A model generated the notes under the pieces. That model was given only the letters and a program-made list of their open reading frames with translations. It was not told where the DNA came from and searched no databases. From positions 1 through 23,896 of the forward strand of contig JAIRUI010000121.1 of the NCBI GenBank assembly GCA_031254455.1: a DNA stretch of 23,896 nucleotides, given 5' to 3'. The stretch's first letter is position 1; every line of letters starts with the position of its first letter. The DNA is from Chitinispirillales bacterium. GTDB lineage: Bacteria > Fibrobacterota > Chitinivibrionia > Chitinivibrionales > Chitinivibrionaceae. Of this stretch, positions 1-8,044 are shown one piece after another. Both the position numbers and the translations under genes were made by a program.

Positions 1-669
1 GAGATTGAAGTAGCAAGAAGCGGCATAGATTCGGTAAGCAATGTGATTAACGCCTTAAAAGCGATAATAGACTACAAAGGCTTTGCTACCGATACGATAA
101 ATAAGACAAGCGACGACAAGGGCGTATTAACCGGAGAACCCGTATTTGAGATTACCACAAGAGAAAGCGGGCAGGCTTCGCGTTCGGTAAGAGACGGCGG
201 TGCAATATCGGTGAGTGAATTACTCCAAAACGGAGAATATAACGTCGCAGTGAAGGTAAGCGATATTGTCGCGCAAAACTATAAACCCGAAGATGGACAG
301 ATAGTATTAAAGGTAAGCGATTTGTTTGTTACTTTCACTACCGAAACCCGCGAGGGACCTATAGCGATCGCCAAACCGCAGAAGTCCGACAGAAAGTACG
401 GTATTTTGCTTGAAAAGGCTGTTGTATCTGATGTTGCAAAGATTTCGGTAAAAACTCCTGAGCAAGCGCAAGTTACCCTTATTGTTTATGACAACGTCGG
501 CAATGTGGTGTTTGAATCCAAGAACAGAAATAACAAAGAGATATTGTGGGATTTGACCAACAGCGCAGGTAGAAATGTTGCGAACGGCGCGTATCTGATA
601 ATCGCCGAAGCGAGAGGAAATAACGCAAAGACGTATAAGTATTCGGCGAAGTTGGGTGTGAAACGATAA
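1..669 (+). CDS. Secreted or surface protein, 3' part only, with FlgD-like C-terminal domain
   Basis: The frame is open from base 1 and ends at a TAA, so this is the last 222 residues of a longer protein whose start lies outside the window. The GTG at 43 is only an internal valine codon. The last 85 or so residues form a beta-rich domain with the pattern VTLIVYDNVGNVV, ILWDLTNSAGRNVANGAY and a basic final KLGVKR. This pattern is typical of FlgD-like Ig domains at the C-terminus of secreted proteins in Fibrobacterota, Bacteroidota and similar phyla, where they often act as export or anchoring tags. The upstream residues are beta-rich and polar and I do not recognise them. The function of the whole protein cannot be told from this fragment. 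A hairpin terminator follows at 721. Confidence 0.75.
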   Translation, partial: EIEVARSGIDSVSNVINALKAIIDYKGFATDTINKTSDDKGVLTGEPVFEITTRESGQASRSVRDGGAISVSELLQNGEYNVAVKVSDIVAQNYKPEDGQIVLKVSDLFVTFTTETREGPIAIAKPQKSDRKYGILLEKAVVSDVAKISVKTPEQAQVTLIVYDNVGNVVFESKNRNNKEILWDLTNSAGRNVANGAYLIIAEARGNNAKTYKYSAKLGVKR

Positions 670-676
670 CTGGACT

Positions 677-705
677 GGATTGCTTCGCTACGTTCGCAAT
701 GACGG
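677..705. repeat. Short dispersed-repeat-like palindromic sequence
   Basis: The sequence GGATTGCTTCGCTACG followed by TTCGCAATGACGG has outer arms ATTGC and GCAAT and an imperfect inner part. It closely resembles a short palindromic repeat I know from many unrelated bacterial genomes (reverse form CGTCATTGCGA...GAAGCAATCC). It lies eight bases after a stop codon and just before a terminator, a usual place for such elements. Only one copy was seen here, so the repeat status rests on recollection and not on copies in this window. Confidence 0.5.
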
Positions 706-720
706 GACAGTATTTAATAA

Positions 721-752
721 ACGGGGTGCGGAGAGATTTGCACTCCGTTTTT
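721..752 (+). terminator. Rho-independent terminator of the surface-protein gene
   Basis: The arm ACGGGGTGC (721-729) pairs with GCACTCCGT (740-748) through nine pairs including one G-U, with a 10-nt loop, followed by five T. It lies 52 bases after the stop of the preceding gene. Confidence 0.8.
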
Positions 753-778
753 GTCTTACCGATATAGCCGGATAGTAT
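751..778 (+). promoter_or_regulatory. Possible sigma-70-type promoter for the MetH reactivation gene
   Basis: TTGTCT (751-756) and TAGTAT (773-778) are separated by 16 bases, about 30 bases before the start codon at 809. The match to consensus is moderate and it abuts the preceding terminator. A good ribosome binding site, AAAGGAG at 794-800, follows. Confidence 0.35.
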
Positions 779-808
779 ATTATCGTTATAAATAAAGGAG
801 TAATAATC

Positions 809-1591
809 ATGCAAAACATACTCACATCTGAAATAATAAATTTAATTGATTGGAATGAATTTTTTCGTTTTTGGAAATTTAACGGAAGATATCCCGAAAT
901 TTTAAAGAATGACGAAGCGCAGAATTTGTTTCAAAACGCAAAAGATTTGCTTAAAAAACTGCAAGATGAAAATTTTTATTGCGGTGAAGCGAAAATTGAA
1001 TTTTTTGACGCAAAATCCGAAAACGATAATATAATTATTTTCCCCGGCATAAACTCAAATTTTAATGAACCGATTACGATTCGTTGTTTAAGACAACAAA
1101 ACAAAAAAAATAACGACGAACCGTATTATTGTCTTGCAGATTTTATTTCGTCAAGCGAGAAAATCGGGGTTTTTGCGCTTACAAGCGGCGCAGAATTTGA
1201 AAAGAAAGCGAAAGAATCGGCTAAAAACGGCGATTTATATTATTCACTTACGTATCAGTCGCTTTCAGAACGTGTCGTAGAAGCGTTTTGTGAAAGTTAC
1301 CATACAAAATATTTGAACGGACGAAACGGAATACGTCCCGCAATCGGCTATCCGTCGCTTCCCGATTTAAGAATTATGAAAATCGCCGATAAAATTCTTA
1401 ATTTTGAAAGCGTTAAGATTTCTCTAAACCAAAACTATATGATGTCGCCGCTCTCGTCTGTTTGCGGATTTTATATAACCCACCCGAAGGTTAAATACTT
1501 TTCTGTAGGAAAACCTGCCGATGATCAATTACTCGACTATGCAAAACGCGGAAACGAAAGTATTGAGGAAGCAAGAAAATGGGTCGGCTAA
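809..1591 (+). CDS. Free-standing MetH reactivation (AdoMet-binding) domain protein
   Basis: The 260-residue product matches, along its whole length, the C-terminal activation domain of cobalamin-dependent methionine synthase. That domain binds S-adenosylmethionine and reductively remethylates oxidised cob(II)alamin. Visible matches are IDWNEFFRFW near the start, YYCLADF around 105, the stretch SLSERVVEAFCESYH around 150, and the AdoMet-binding RxxxGY motif as RPAIGYPSLPD near 176. The end is MMSPLSSVCGFYITHP and KYFSVGKPADDQLLDYAKR. There are no homocysteine, folate or cobalamin domains, so these should be on a separate polypeptide elsewhere. Such split MetH systems are known in several phyla. 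AAAGGAG eight bases before the ATG supports the start. The gene is convergent with the next one, 42 bases away, with only a weak hairpin (CACA-AAT-TGTG, then TTTT) between them. Confidence 0.9.
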   Translation: MQNILTSEIINLIDWNEFFRFWKFNGRYPEILKNDEAQNLFQNAKDLLKKLQDENFYCGEAKIEFFDAKSENDNIIIFPGINSNFNEPITIRCLRQQNKKNNDEPYYCLADFISSSEKIGVFALTSGAEFEKKAKESAKNGDLYYSLTYQSLSERVVEAFCESYHTKYLNGRNGIRPAIGYPSLPDLRIMKIADKILNFESVKISLNQNYMMSPLSSVCGFYITHPKVKYFSVGKPADDQLLDYAKRGNESIEEARKWVG

Positions 1592-1633
1592 GAGTCTGTT
1601 TCACAAATTGTGTTTTACCGAAATTCATCGCTT

Positions 1634-2290
1634 TTAAGGTTGTGAAGATTTCGATGAAATCAACAATTTTTCTCCTTTTTTTATTATTCTAAATCTGTCT
1701 TTTGATTTTGGAATATAAACGTTTGATATCTGTGAAATTGCGGTCTCGTTTGTAAACCATACCGTCATTTTTGGACGAAAAAAGAAACGCTCTTTTTTGA
1801 TCTGCGACGAATTTGCGGAAGAAATTAAGATGTCGTATAAAATCGGACATTGCTCGTTTTTTTCAAAAAAGTTATTTGACGAAATAATTATTTTTGTTTC
1901 GTCCGATATAGCGGCGATTCCCCAAACGAAAAACCTGAAACTCCATCCGTATCTATATAAATGACGAATCGTATCTGTCTGATTATCCGTATTGTATTTC
2001 AGCAGTTTATCGTTTGAAATAAAAAAAGAGGTCGTATCGAAAATCGGCGGGTTTTCACTTAAATAAATACGCAAATCCCCGTCTTTTTTTTTAACGTTCT
2101 GTTCAAAAAAAACTATAGAAAAATTATCGTTATCGTTTTCTAAATAATATTCGCTGCGCATTTGCCAAGGATTGTTTGACGATTGTTTTGAATACCATGT
2201 GACAAGCGGAGTCAGAATCAAAAAAACAATAATTTTAAACTTACTCGTTTTACGGACGGGCGGCGGGCATTTTTCACGTCTTTTTATCAT
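1634..2290 (-). CDS. Unrecognised membrane-anchored protein
   Basis: The product is 218 residues and I do not recognise a family. A very basic N-terminus (MIKRREKCPPPVRKTSK) is followed by one hydrophobic segment at about 18-36, which suggests a signal anchor with the remaining 180 residues outside the cytoplasm. The rest is rich in Asn, Ser, Phe and Ile, with alternating hydrophobic and polar stretches that suggest beta structure. No cysteine lipobox or catalytic motif was seen. A weak TAGGAT site lies four bases before the ATG. A perfect TTGACA is present upstream on this strand (2363-2368), but the best -10, TACAAT, is 20 bases away. The gene is divergent from the permease gene at 2387. 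Confidence 0.6.
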   Translation of the reverse strand: MIKRREKCPPPVRKTSKFKIIVFLILTPLVTWYSKQSSNNPWQMRSEYYLENDNDNFSIVFFEQNVKKKDGDLRIYLSENPPIFDTTSFFISNDKLLKYNTDNQTDTIRHLYRYGWSFRFFVWGIAAISDETKIIISSNNFFEKNEQCPILYDILISSANSSQIKKERFFFRPKMTVWFTNETAISQISNVYIPKSKDRFRIIKKGEKLLISSKSSQP

Positions 2291-2386
2291 ATTTATCCTA
2301 ATGTTTCGTTACGGAAAATATAATTCCTTTATTTATATTGTAAAATAATTATTTTCGCTTATTGTCAAAAACAAAAATATAGAAAA

Positions 2387-3370
2387 ATGAAAAAATATAT
2401 ATTTAAGCGTTTCCTTGCGACTTTCCCGCTTCTTTTGGGCATGTCGTTTGTTTCATTCTTTTTTATTCGACTCGCGCCTGGCGACATGCTTGCGCCGTAT
2501 CGGGCGAATCCGCAAGTTTCGCAAGAAACAATAGCCGCCATAGAAAAAAAATTTCATTTAGACAAACCGCTTTTTGAGCAATACGGTTATTGGTTAAGAA
2601 ATATTTTACACGGAGATATGGGTTATTCGTTCCTCAAAAAGGACAACGTTTCTTCGGTGATTTTGAGCCGATTGGCAAATACTCTGATTTTGGCGCTTTT
2701 CACGATTTTTATAACTTGGACGGTGGCGATTCCTTTGGGAATCTATTCGGCGGCAAATCAATATAAGCCTGTTGACGGATTTTTTTCGTTTATTTCATAT
2801 ATTGGAATTTCTTTTCCCAATTTTTTTCTTGCGTTGCTTCTTTTAGCCTTGATTTCGGTGACTCCGGAAATCCCTATCGTCGGGAAATTGCCGCTTGGCG
2901 GAATGAAATCTCCCGATTACGAAACCTTTTCGACCGTTCAAAAATTCTTTGACGTGTTAAAACACCTTCTTGTTCCCGGAATTGTTTTGGCAACCGCTTC
3001 TATGGCCGGATTGCAGAGAATTATGCGCGGAAACATGCTCGAAGAATTGCGTCAAAGATACATAACGACGGCGCGTGCGAAAGGATTGCCCGAAAACAAA
3101 GTAATTTACAAACACGCTTTGCGAAACGCGATAAATCCGCTTATTACGATTTTTGGATACGAATTTTCGACGCTTCTTTCCGGAGCGGCGCTTACCGAAA
3201 TTATTACAGGCTACCCGGGACTTGGCGCGGTTATGCTTGAAGCGGTTCGCGCTCAAGACCAATTTCTAGTTATGGGCGATATGCTGATGAGTGGAATACT
3301 GCTTATCGCCGGTAATCTAATAGCCGATATTTTACTTGCCGTCTGCGACCCAAGAGTAAAATTAAGTTAA
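2387..3370 (+). CDS. ABC transporter permease, DppB/OppB type
   Basis: This 327-residue integral membrane protein is the first permease subunit of a peptide/nickel-type ABC importer. The N-terminus MKKYIFKRFLATFPLLLGMS, the RLAPGDM motif near 28-34, the HLDKPLFEQYGYWLRN segment and GDMGYSF are signatures of the family. About six hydrophobic segments are visible. The cytoplasmic EAA loop that contacts the ATPase is seen as ARAKGLPENKVIYKHALRNA near 229-248, and the end is CDPRVKLS. Length is normal. It normally works with a second permease, one or two ATPases and a lipid-anchored binding protein, none of which is next to it here. No clear ribosome binding site precedes the ATG; the upstream 20 bases are almost all A and T. 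The transported substrate cannot be told from this subunit. Confidence 0.88.
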   Translation: MKKYIFKRFLATFPLLLGMSFVSFFFIRLAPGDMLAPYRANPQVSQETIAAIEKKFHLDKPLFEQYGYWLRNILHGDMGYSFLKKDNVSSVILSRLANTLILALFTIFITWTVAIPLGIYSAANQYKPVDGFFSFISYIGISFPNFFLALLLLALISVTPEIPIVGKLPLGGMKSPDYETFSTVQKFFDVLKHLLVPGIVLATASMAGLQRIMRGNMLEELRQRYITTARAKGLPENKVIYKHALRNAINPLITIFGYEFSTLLSGAALTEIITGYPGLGAVMLEAVRAQDQFLVMGDMLMSGILLIAGNLIADILLAVCDPRVKLS

Positions 3371-3441
3371 ATTTACAATTATTATCATTTCTTTGTTGAA
3401 TATTATTATTTTCATTTAATGAATTTTAACGGGAGGGTTTT

Positions 3442-4767
3442 ATGATTAAAAAAATTGGAATAGTATTGTGTTTTACATTTGTTTTGTTTGCGGCGAATTA
3501 TCGAGAGGCTTCTCCCGTTCATCCGGGCGATTTTCCCATAGAAAGCGTTCCGCAATTCGTGATAATCGGCGCGGACGATTGTTCGGAAGCCGAAACGATT
3601 TTATGGCTTGTCGATTTCTTGGGTAAACTTAAAAACCCCGACGGTTCTCCTGTTCTTATGAATTTCTACGTGAACGGAAGGTACGCGCAGGATAATTATT
3701 CGGGAGCGGCGGACACTTCCGTTAAAAAAGTTTGGCAGGCATGGAAAAAAGCGATTGATGCAGGACACGAAATCGGAAACCACACTTATTCGCATTGGTT
3801 CAACAGCGACTTTGAAGAACCGCGCGAGGATCCGCGGCTTTTGAGCGTAGAACGCTGGAATGCCGAAATTATTTCAAACGACTTGACGATAACCGCAAAT
3901 TTAGGAATTTCCAGAAGCAAAATTTATGGTTTCCGTTCGCCGTTTTTGGAATATAACAGAGCGACTTTTGAGGCGACGACAAGAAGAGGTTTTTTGTATG
4001 ACTGTTCTATTGAAGAAGGAATGCAGCCGGATCAAAACGGCATGAACAGATATTGGCCATACCAGATAACAAACGGTGCGGAAATTGACAGTTTGCAGGC
4101 GGAATGGTCAACGGGCGAAGACGATTGGGGATATAAGGCGATAGGAAAATTTCCTAATTCAAGAATGTGGGAAATTCCCGTTTATTCCTACATTGTACCG
4201 CACGATAGTTTGTCTGAAAAATACGGTTTTAAGAAAGGACTTCGCACAAGAGTCATAAAAAATACGCCTTGGTTTGACTCCGCAACGGGAAATTTAACAG
4301 GTTTTGACTATAACATGTACGCACCGAAACCATGGGAAGGCGCTTCGATGAAAGCAAACGAATGCTTGGCGACCCTCAAAAATACTTTTGATACGCATTA
4401 CAAAGGAAATCGCGCGCCTATGACTTTGGGAATGCACCCCGATTATTATATGAAAAATCGTGACAGCGATTATAAATCGGCGGGAAACTATTTGCAGAGG
4501 AGAAAAATAATAGAGGAATTTTTACTCTACGTCATAAAAAATCAGGATGTTAGAATTATTACGGGACATTCGCTTATCGCCTGGATGAGAAATCCTATTC
4601 CGCTTAGCGACACGCCGGTTTTGGACGAAAAAGGCGAACCGGTAAGAAATCATGTTAATAAAAGACCGGTCGGCAGAAAACCTATGCGTGATGTCGGAGA
4701 GCAAAATTCGGAAAATTCGGAAAGCGAACAGCAATCCGCCGAACCGACAACTGAAAAGTCCGAATAA
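3442..4767 (+). CDS. Secreted CE4-family polysaccharide deacetylase, chitin-deacetylase-like
   Basis: This 441-residue protein starts with a signal peptide (about residues 1-18, cut near FAA-NY) and carries the motifs of carbohydrate esterase family 4. The Asp pair is D45-D46 in GADDC, the metal-binding pair is H114 and H118 in GNHTYSH, the motif 3 arginine is R165 in FRSPF, and a late His is H332 in LGMHPDY. These enzymes remove N-acetyl groups from chitin or related polymers with a divalent metal. The order and spacing, including the late THYKGNRAPMTLGMHP and an end near IITGHSLIAWMRNP, resemble animal and fungal-type chitin deacetylases more than short bacterial PgdA forms. About 45 residues at the C-terminus are low-complexity Glu/Ser/Asn/Pro. 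The start is supported by GGGAGG six bases before the ATG. A bidirectional terminator follows. Confidence 0.82.
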   Translation: MIKKIGIVLCFTFVLFAANYREASPVHPGDFPIESVPQFVIIGADDCSEAETILWLVDFLGKLKNPDGSPVLMNFYVNGRYAQDNYSGAADTSVKKVWQAWKKAIDAGHEIGNHTYSHWFNSDFEEPREDPRLLSVERWNAEIISNDLTITANLGISRSKIYGFRSPFLEYNRATFEATTRRGFLYDCSIEEGMQPDQNGMNRYWPYQITNGAEIDSLQAEWSTGEDDWGYKAIGKFPNSRMWEIPVYSYIVPHDSLSEKYGFKKGLRTRVIKNTPWFDSATGNLTGFDYNMYAPKPWEGASMKANECLATLKNTFDTHYKGNRAPMTLGMHPDYYMKNRDSDYKSAGNYLQRRKIIEEFLLYVIKNQDVRIITGHSLIAWMRNPIPLSDTPVLDEKGEPVRNHVNKRPVGRKPMRDVGEQNSENSESEQQSAEPTTEKSE

Positions 4768-4789
4768 GCAAAAGAAACTGCAAAACGAT

Positions 4790-4821
4790 AAAAACCGAAG
4801 TGATTTCCGCTTCGGTTTTTT
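4790..4821. terminator. Bidirectional terminator between deacetylase and folP
   Basis: AAAACCGAAG pairs perfectly with CTTCGGTTTT around a 9-nt loop, with T runs on the downstream side of each strand. It sits between two convergent genes and ends two bases from the folP stop codon, so it can serve both. Confidence 0.88.
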
Positions 4822-4823
4822 AT

Positions 4824-5639
4824 TTAGACTTCTTTCCTGTCTCCCGCAACATTGCTCAAAACTTTCAAAAAATCAATAGTCTCGATAACGTCGTGAACGC
4901 GAAATATTGTCGCCCCGCACAAATACGCTTGCGCAACCGCCGCAAGTCCGCCGCATAAACGGCTTCGAGTATTTGAACCTATTGCCTGAGCTAAAAAGCG
5001 TTTTCTTGACGCGGCATACAAAATCGGGTATCCGTCAAACGAAATTTTATCCAAGTCTGCAGTTAAAGCCATATTATCTTCGTATGTTTTTGCAAAACCA
5101 ATTCCCGGATCAAGTATTATTTTCTCTTTGGAAACGCCGGCGTTTAAAAAAAATTTTACAGATTCTTTCAATTCCGCTTTCACGTCGTCTAAAACGTTGT
5201 CGTAATGCGGATTATTTTGCATTGTTCTAGGATTTTCACGGCTGTGCATTACGACTGCCGTTGCATTGTATTTTGCTATAATTTTGAGAATTTTTTCATC
5301 GTTTCTACCGGCGCTTACGTCATTTATCCAATTAGCCCCTGCCGATAAAGCCTCTTGAGCCACTTGTGATTTTCGAGTGTCTATGGAAATTTCAACATCA
5401 AATCTTCTGCGTATTTCTTCCACTGCCGGGACGACACGGTCAAGTTCTTCGTTAAGTTCCACCGGCAGACTTCCCGGACGAGTCGATTCTCCGCCTATAT
5501 CAATGATTTCTGCTCCTTCGTTTACAATTTGCAAGGCGCGGGCAATGATTTTATCTGTCGAAGCGAAATACGATCCTCCGTCATAAAAAGAATCAGGGGT
5601 GATATTTAATATACCCATCACCCTAAAATTTCGACTCAT
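4824..5639 (-). CDS. folP: Dihydropteroate synthase
   Basis: This 271-residue enzyme joins p-aminobenzoate to 6-hydroxymethyl-dihydropterin diphosphate, making dihydropteroate for folate; it is the sulfonamide target. All family motifs are present: MGILNITPDSF at 8-18, DIGGESTRPG near 47, SIDTRK near 84, INDVSAG, DPGIGFAKT near 178, ASRKRF near 210 and RVHDV near 247. Length is normal. Its ATG overlaps the ftsH stop by four bases (ATGA), so translation is probably coupled to ftsH. The ftsH-folP order is known from other bacteria. It is the last gene of the minus-strand run and is followed by the shared terminator. Confidence 0.97.
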   Translation of the reverse strand: MSRNFRVMGILNITPDSFYDGGSYFASTDKIIARALQIVNEGAEIIDIGGESTRPGSLPVELNEELDRVVPAVEEIRRRFDVEISIDTRKSQVAQEALSAGANWINDVSAGRNDEKILKIIAKYNATAVVMHSRENPRTMQNNPHYDNVLDDVKAELKESVKFFLNAGVSKEKIILDPGIGFAKTYEDNMALTADLDKISFDGYPILYAASRKRFLAQAIGSNTRSRLCGGLAAVAQAYLCGATIFRVHDVIETIDFLKVLSNVAGDRKEV

Positions 5640-8017
5640 TTTTTGTCGCTTTCTTCCGCTTCTTTCTTAATTGTTTTTTCTTCGCTGTAAAAAACGTTTT
5701 CATCAAGCGCTTTTAACGCTGTTTTTGAAATAAAGATTATATCTTCTGCAAGTTTTATATTTTTTTGATGTAATTTTATTTTGTTTTGTCCTCTTTTTAT
5801 ACTTTCCAAGAATGATTTAACCCGTTTCTTATCCATCCGCTCTTTTGTCTTTTCTTCTACAATTTGTGATTCAAGAAAAAGAATTATACTTTCTTCTTCT
5901 TCTATTATTTTTTGTGAAGAAGATATCGCTTTTTGGTTTTGTAAAATTGTTTCGTTAAAACATTCGTTTGAATATTGCGTCTGCCCGTTTGATGAAATTT
6001 CTACCGTATCTTCTTGAACGGAATTTACGGTTACAGGCATATCTTTATCCCTGCTCTTTTTAGCTTTCTCAAGAATATCGCCGGAAAGAATTTTATCTAT
6101 TTCTTCTTTATCCAAAAGTTCGTGTTCCATAAGAGCGTTCGCCAAAAGTTCAAGCTGATCGCGATTTTTGGTAAGAATATCTACAGCGCGCTCTTCCTGC
6201 TCAAGCATAATTCCCTTAAGCAGGGCGTCAACGTTTTCTGCGGTTTTTTCGGAAAAATCTCTATGGTTTCTAATTTCACGCGCTAAGAAAATATGTTCTT
6301 CTTTTTCGCCAAAAGCGACTGGTCCCATTTCCGTCATCCCATATTCACAAATCATTTTTCTTACAAGTTCCGTAGATACCTTTATATCGTTCGCCGCGCC
6401 TGTTGTCAGATTGTCAAATATCATTTTTTCCGCTACTCGTCCACCCATTGCGACACAAATTCTATCTAAAATATATTCTTTTGAATATGAATGACGATCT
6501 TCGTCTGGAACAGAGTAAGTTATTCCCAAAGCCCTGCCGCGCGGGATTATTGTAACCTTATGAAGCGGATCCGCATTTTTGCAATGAATGGTACATATTG
6601 CGTGTCCTGCTTCATGATATGCGGTCATTTTTTTCTCTTTTTCCGAAAGCACTAAACTTTTACGTTCCGCACCCATAGAAATTTTATCTTTTGCCTCTTC
6701 AAAATCAATCATCGTAACTTTTTCCTGATTAAATCTTGCCGCAAACAAAGCCGCTTCATTAACCAAATTCGCCAAATCCGCGCCAACAAATCCGGGAGTC
6801 CCTTTGGCAAGCGTTTCCAAATTCACGTCATCTGAAATCGGTATATTTTTTGTATGAACTTTAAGAATTTCTTCGCGCCCTTTTACATCCGGAACATCAA
6901 CGACGACCTGTCTGTCAAACCTTCCGGCGCGAAGCAATGCCGGATCCAAAACATCGGGACGGTTTGTAGCCGCAACAACGATAACGCCCGAATTTTCTTC
7001 AAATCCGTCCATCTCTACAAGCATTTGGTTGAGCGTCTGCTCTCTTTCGTCATGTCCGCCGCCCATACCGGCGCCGCGTTGACGTCCGACCGCATCTATT
7101 TCGTCTATAAAAATTATGCATGGCGCTTGTTTTTTCGCCGTTTCAAACAAATCGCGTACACGTGACGCTCCGACTCCGACAAACATCTCGACAAAATCCG
7201 AACCGCTCATTGAAAAAAACGGCACCTTAGCTTCTCCTGCGACAGCTTTTGCAAGCAAAGTTTTTCCGGTCCCCGGCGATCCCAAAAGTAAAACTCCTTT
7301 TGGAATTTTCCCGCCGAGTTTTTTGTATTTTTGAGGCGATTTCAAAAAATCCACGATTTCCGCCAACTCGTCTTTCGCCTCCTGAACCCCTGCGACGTCG
7401 GCAAACGTTTTTGTGTTATTATCTATTATATGCTGCTTTACGTGTGATTTCCCAAAACCGAAAACTCCTCCTTGCGCACCCTGAAAACCACGGAACATTG
7501 TAAATAAAAAAATTAAAAATATTATAGGCCAAATTCCGCTTATAAACTCAAGCACTCCCTGTTTTCTTTCCTTAAAGACGTATGAAAGTCCCGCTTCTTC
7601 CCATTTTTCAAGAATTTTGGAATCCACAAACGGAAGATTTACCGAAAAGTTTGTCCCCGAAGCCTTCACGGATGAGATTTTTCTTAAAACGGTACTATCG
7701 TTAACTCTGCCGTAAAGTTTTGCCGTACCATCGTTTCTCTGTTCAATTACCGCCGCCGAAGACGTATCAAAAATATTCTTGCTTTCTTTTAACAGCAAAA
7801 GCGTTTGGAACTCACTATAATTTAACTCTACCGACGTCGCCGTTTCCGCAATTTCTACCATTTTGGTGAAAAGATAAATTCCGGAAATAATTAACACCCA
7901 AATCAAAATTGTATTGAAAGATTTTGGGCTTTTTTGTTTTTTTGTTTCGGGCGGAAGCGAAATTTTTATCGGCTGGTCTGTTTTTTTCTGCTCGTCGTTT
8001 TTATTCTGTTCTGCCAA
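5636..8017 (-). CDS. ftsH: ATP-dependent zinc metalloprotease FtsH with C-terminal extension
   Basis: This membrane AAA+ protease removes damaged or unneeded membrane and cytoplasmic proteins. The product is 793 residues. Membrane segments are at about 36-52 and 158-177, with a periplasmic domain between them. The ATPase has Walker A GSPGTGKT (246-253), pore loop MFVGVG (278-283), Walker B IIFIDE (301-306) and the second region of homology ending RAGRFDR (363-369). The protease has HEAGH (468-472) and the third ligand region TTGAANDI, with Asp544. The usual protein ends near residue 650. Here about 130 more residues follow, starting with a Ser/Thr/Gln-rich linker and continuing as a charged, probably coiled-coil segment from about 685 to the end. 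The start codon is TTG at 8017, chosen because AAGGAG lies six bases before it and no better start exists. The gene follows tatD by 27 bases. Confidence 0.97.
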   Translation of the reverse strand: MAEQNKNDEQKKTDQPIKISLPPETKKQKSPKSFNTILIWVLIISGIYLFTKMVEIAETATSVELNYSEFQTLLLLKESKNIFDTSSAAVIEQRNDGTAKLYGRVNDSTVLRKISSVKASGTNFSVNLPFVDSKILEKWEEAGLSYVFKERKQGVLEFISGIWPIIFLIFLFTMFRGFQGAQGGVFGFGKSHVKQHIIDNNTKTFADVAGVQEAKDELAEIVDFLKSPQKYKKLGGKIPKGVLLLGSPGTGKTLLAKAVAGEAKVPFFSMSGSDFVEMFVGVGASRVRDLFETAKKQAPCIIFIDEIDAVGRQRGAGMGGGHDEREQTLNQMLVEMDGFEENSGVIVVAATNRPDVLDPALLRAGRFDRQVVVDVPDVKGREEILKVHTKNIPISDDVNLETLAKGTPGFVGADLANLVNEAALFAARFNQEKVTMIDFEEAKDKISMGAERKSLVLSEKEKKMTAYHEAGHAICTIHCKNADPLHKVTIIPRGRALGITYSVPDEDRHSYSKEYILDRICVAMGGRVAEKMIFDNLTTGAANDIKVSTELVRKMICEYGMTEMGPVAFGEKEEHIFLAREIRNHRDFSEKTAENVDALLKGIMLEQEERAVDILTKNRDQLELLANALMEHELLDKEEIDKILSGDILEKAKKSRDKDMPVTVNSVQEDTVEISSNGQTQYSNECFNETILQNQKAISSSQKIIEEEESIILFLESQIVEEKTKERMDKKRVKSFLESIKRGQNKIKLHQKNIKLAEDIIFISKTALKALDENVFYSEEKTIKKEAEESDKK

Positions 8018-8044
8018 TTTATACTCCTTGTTTTATTTTTCGAT

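Noticed and set aside
479..814. 111-codon minus-strand frame
   Set aside because: It lies opposite the end of the surface-protein gene and across the repeat and terminator, with no ribosome binding site and a Ser/Tyr/Cys-rich random-looking product.
1603..1616. CACA-AAT-TGTG plus TTTT as terminator between convergent genes
   Set aside because: Only four base pairs; too weak to list as a terminator.
1634..4767. Idea that the unknown membrane protein, lone permease and deacetylase form one new system
   Set aside because: The genes are on different strands or separated by their own control regions, and nothing in the sequences links them functionally.
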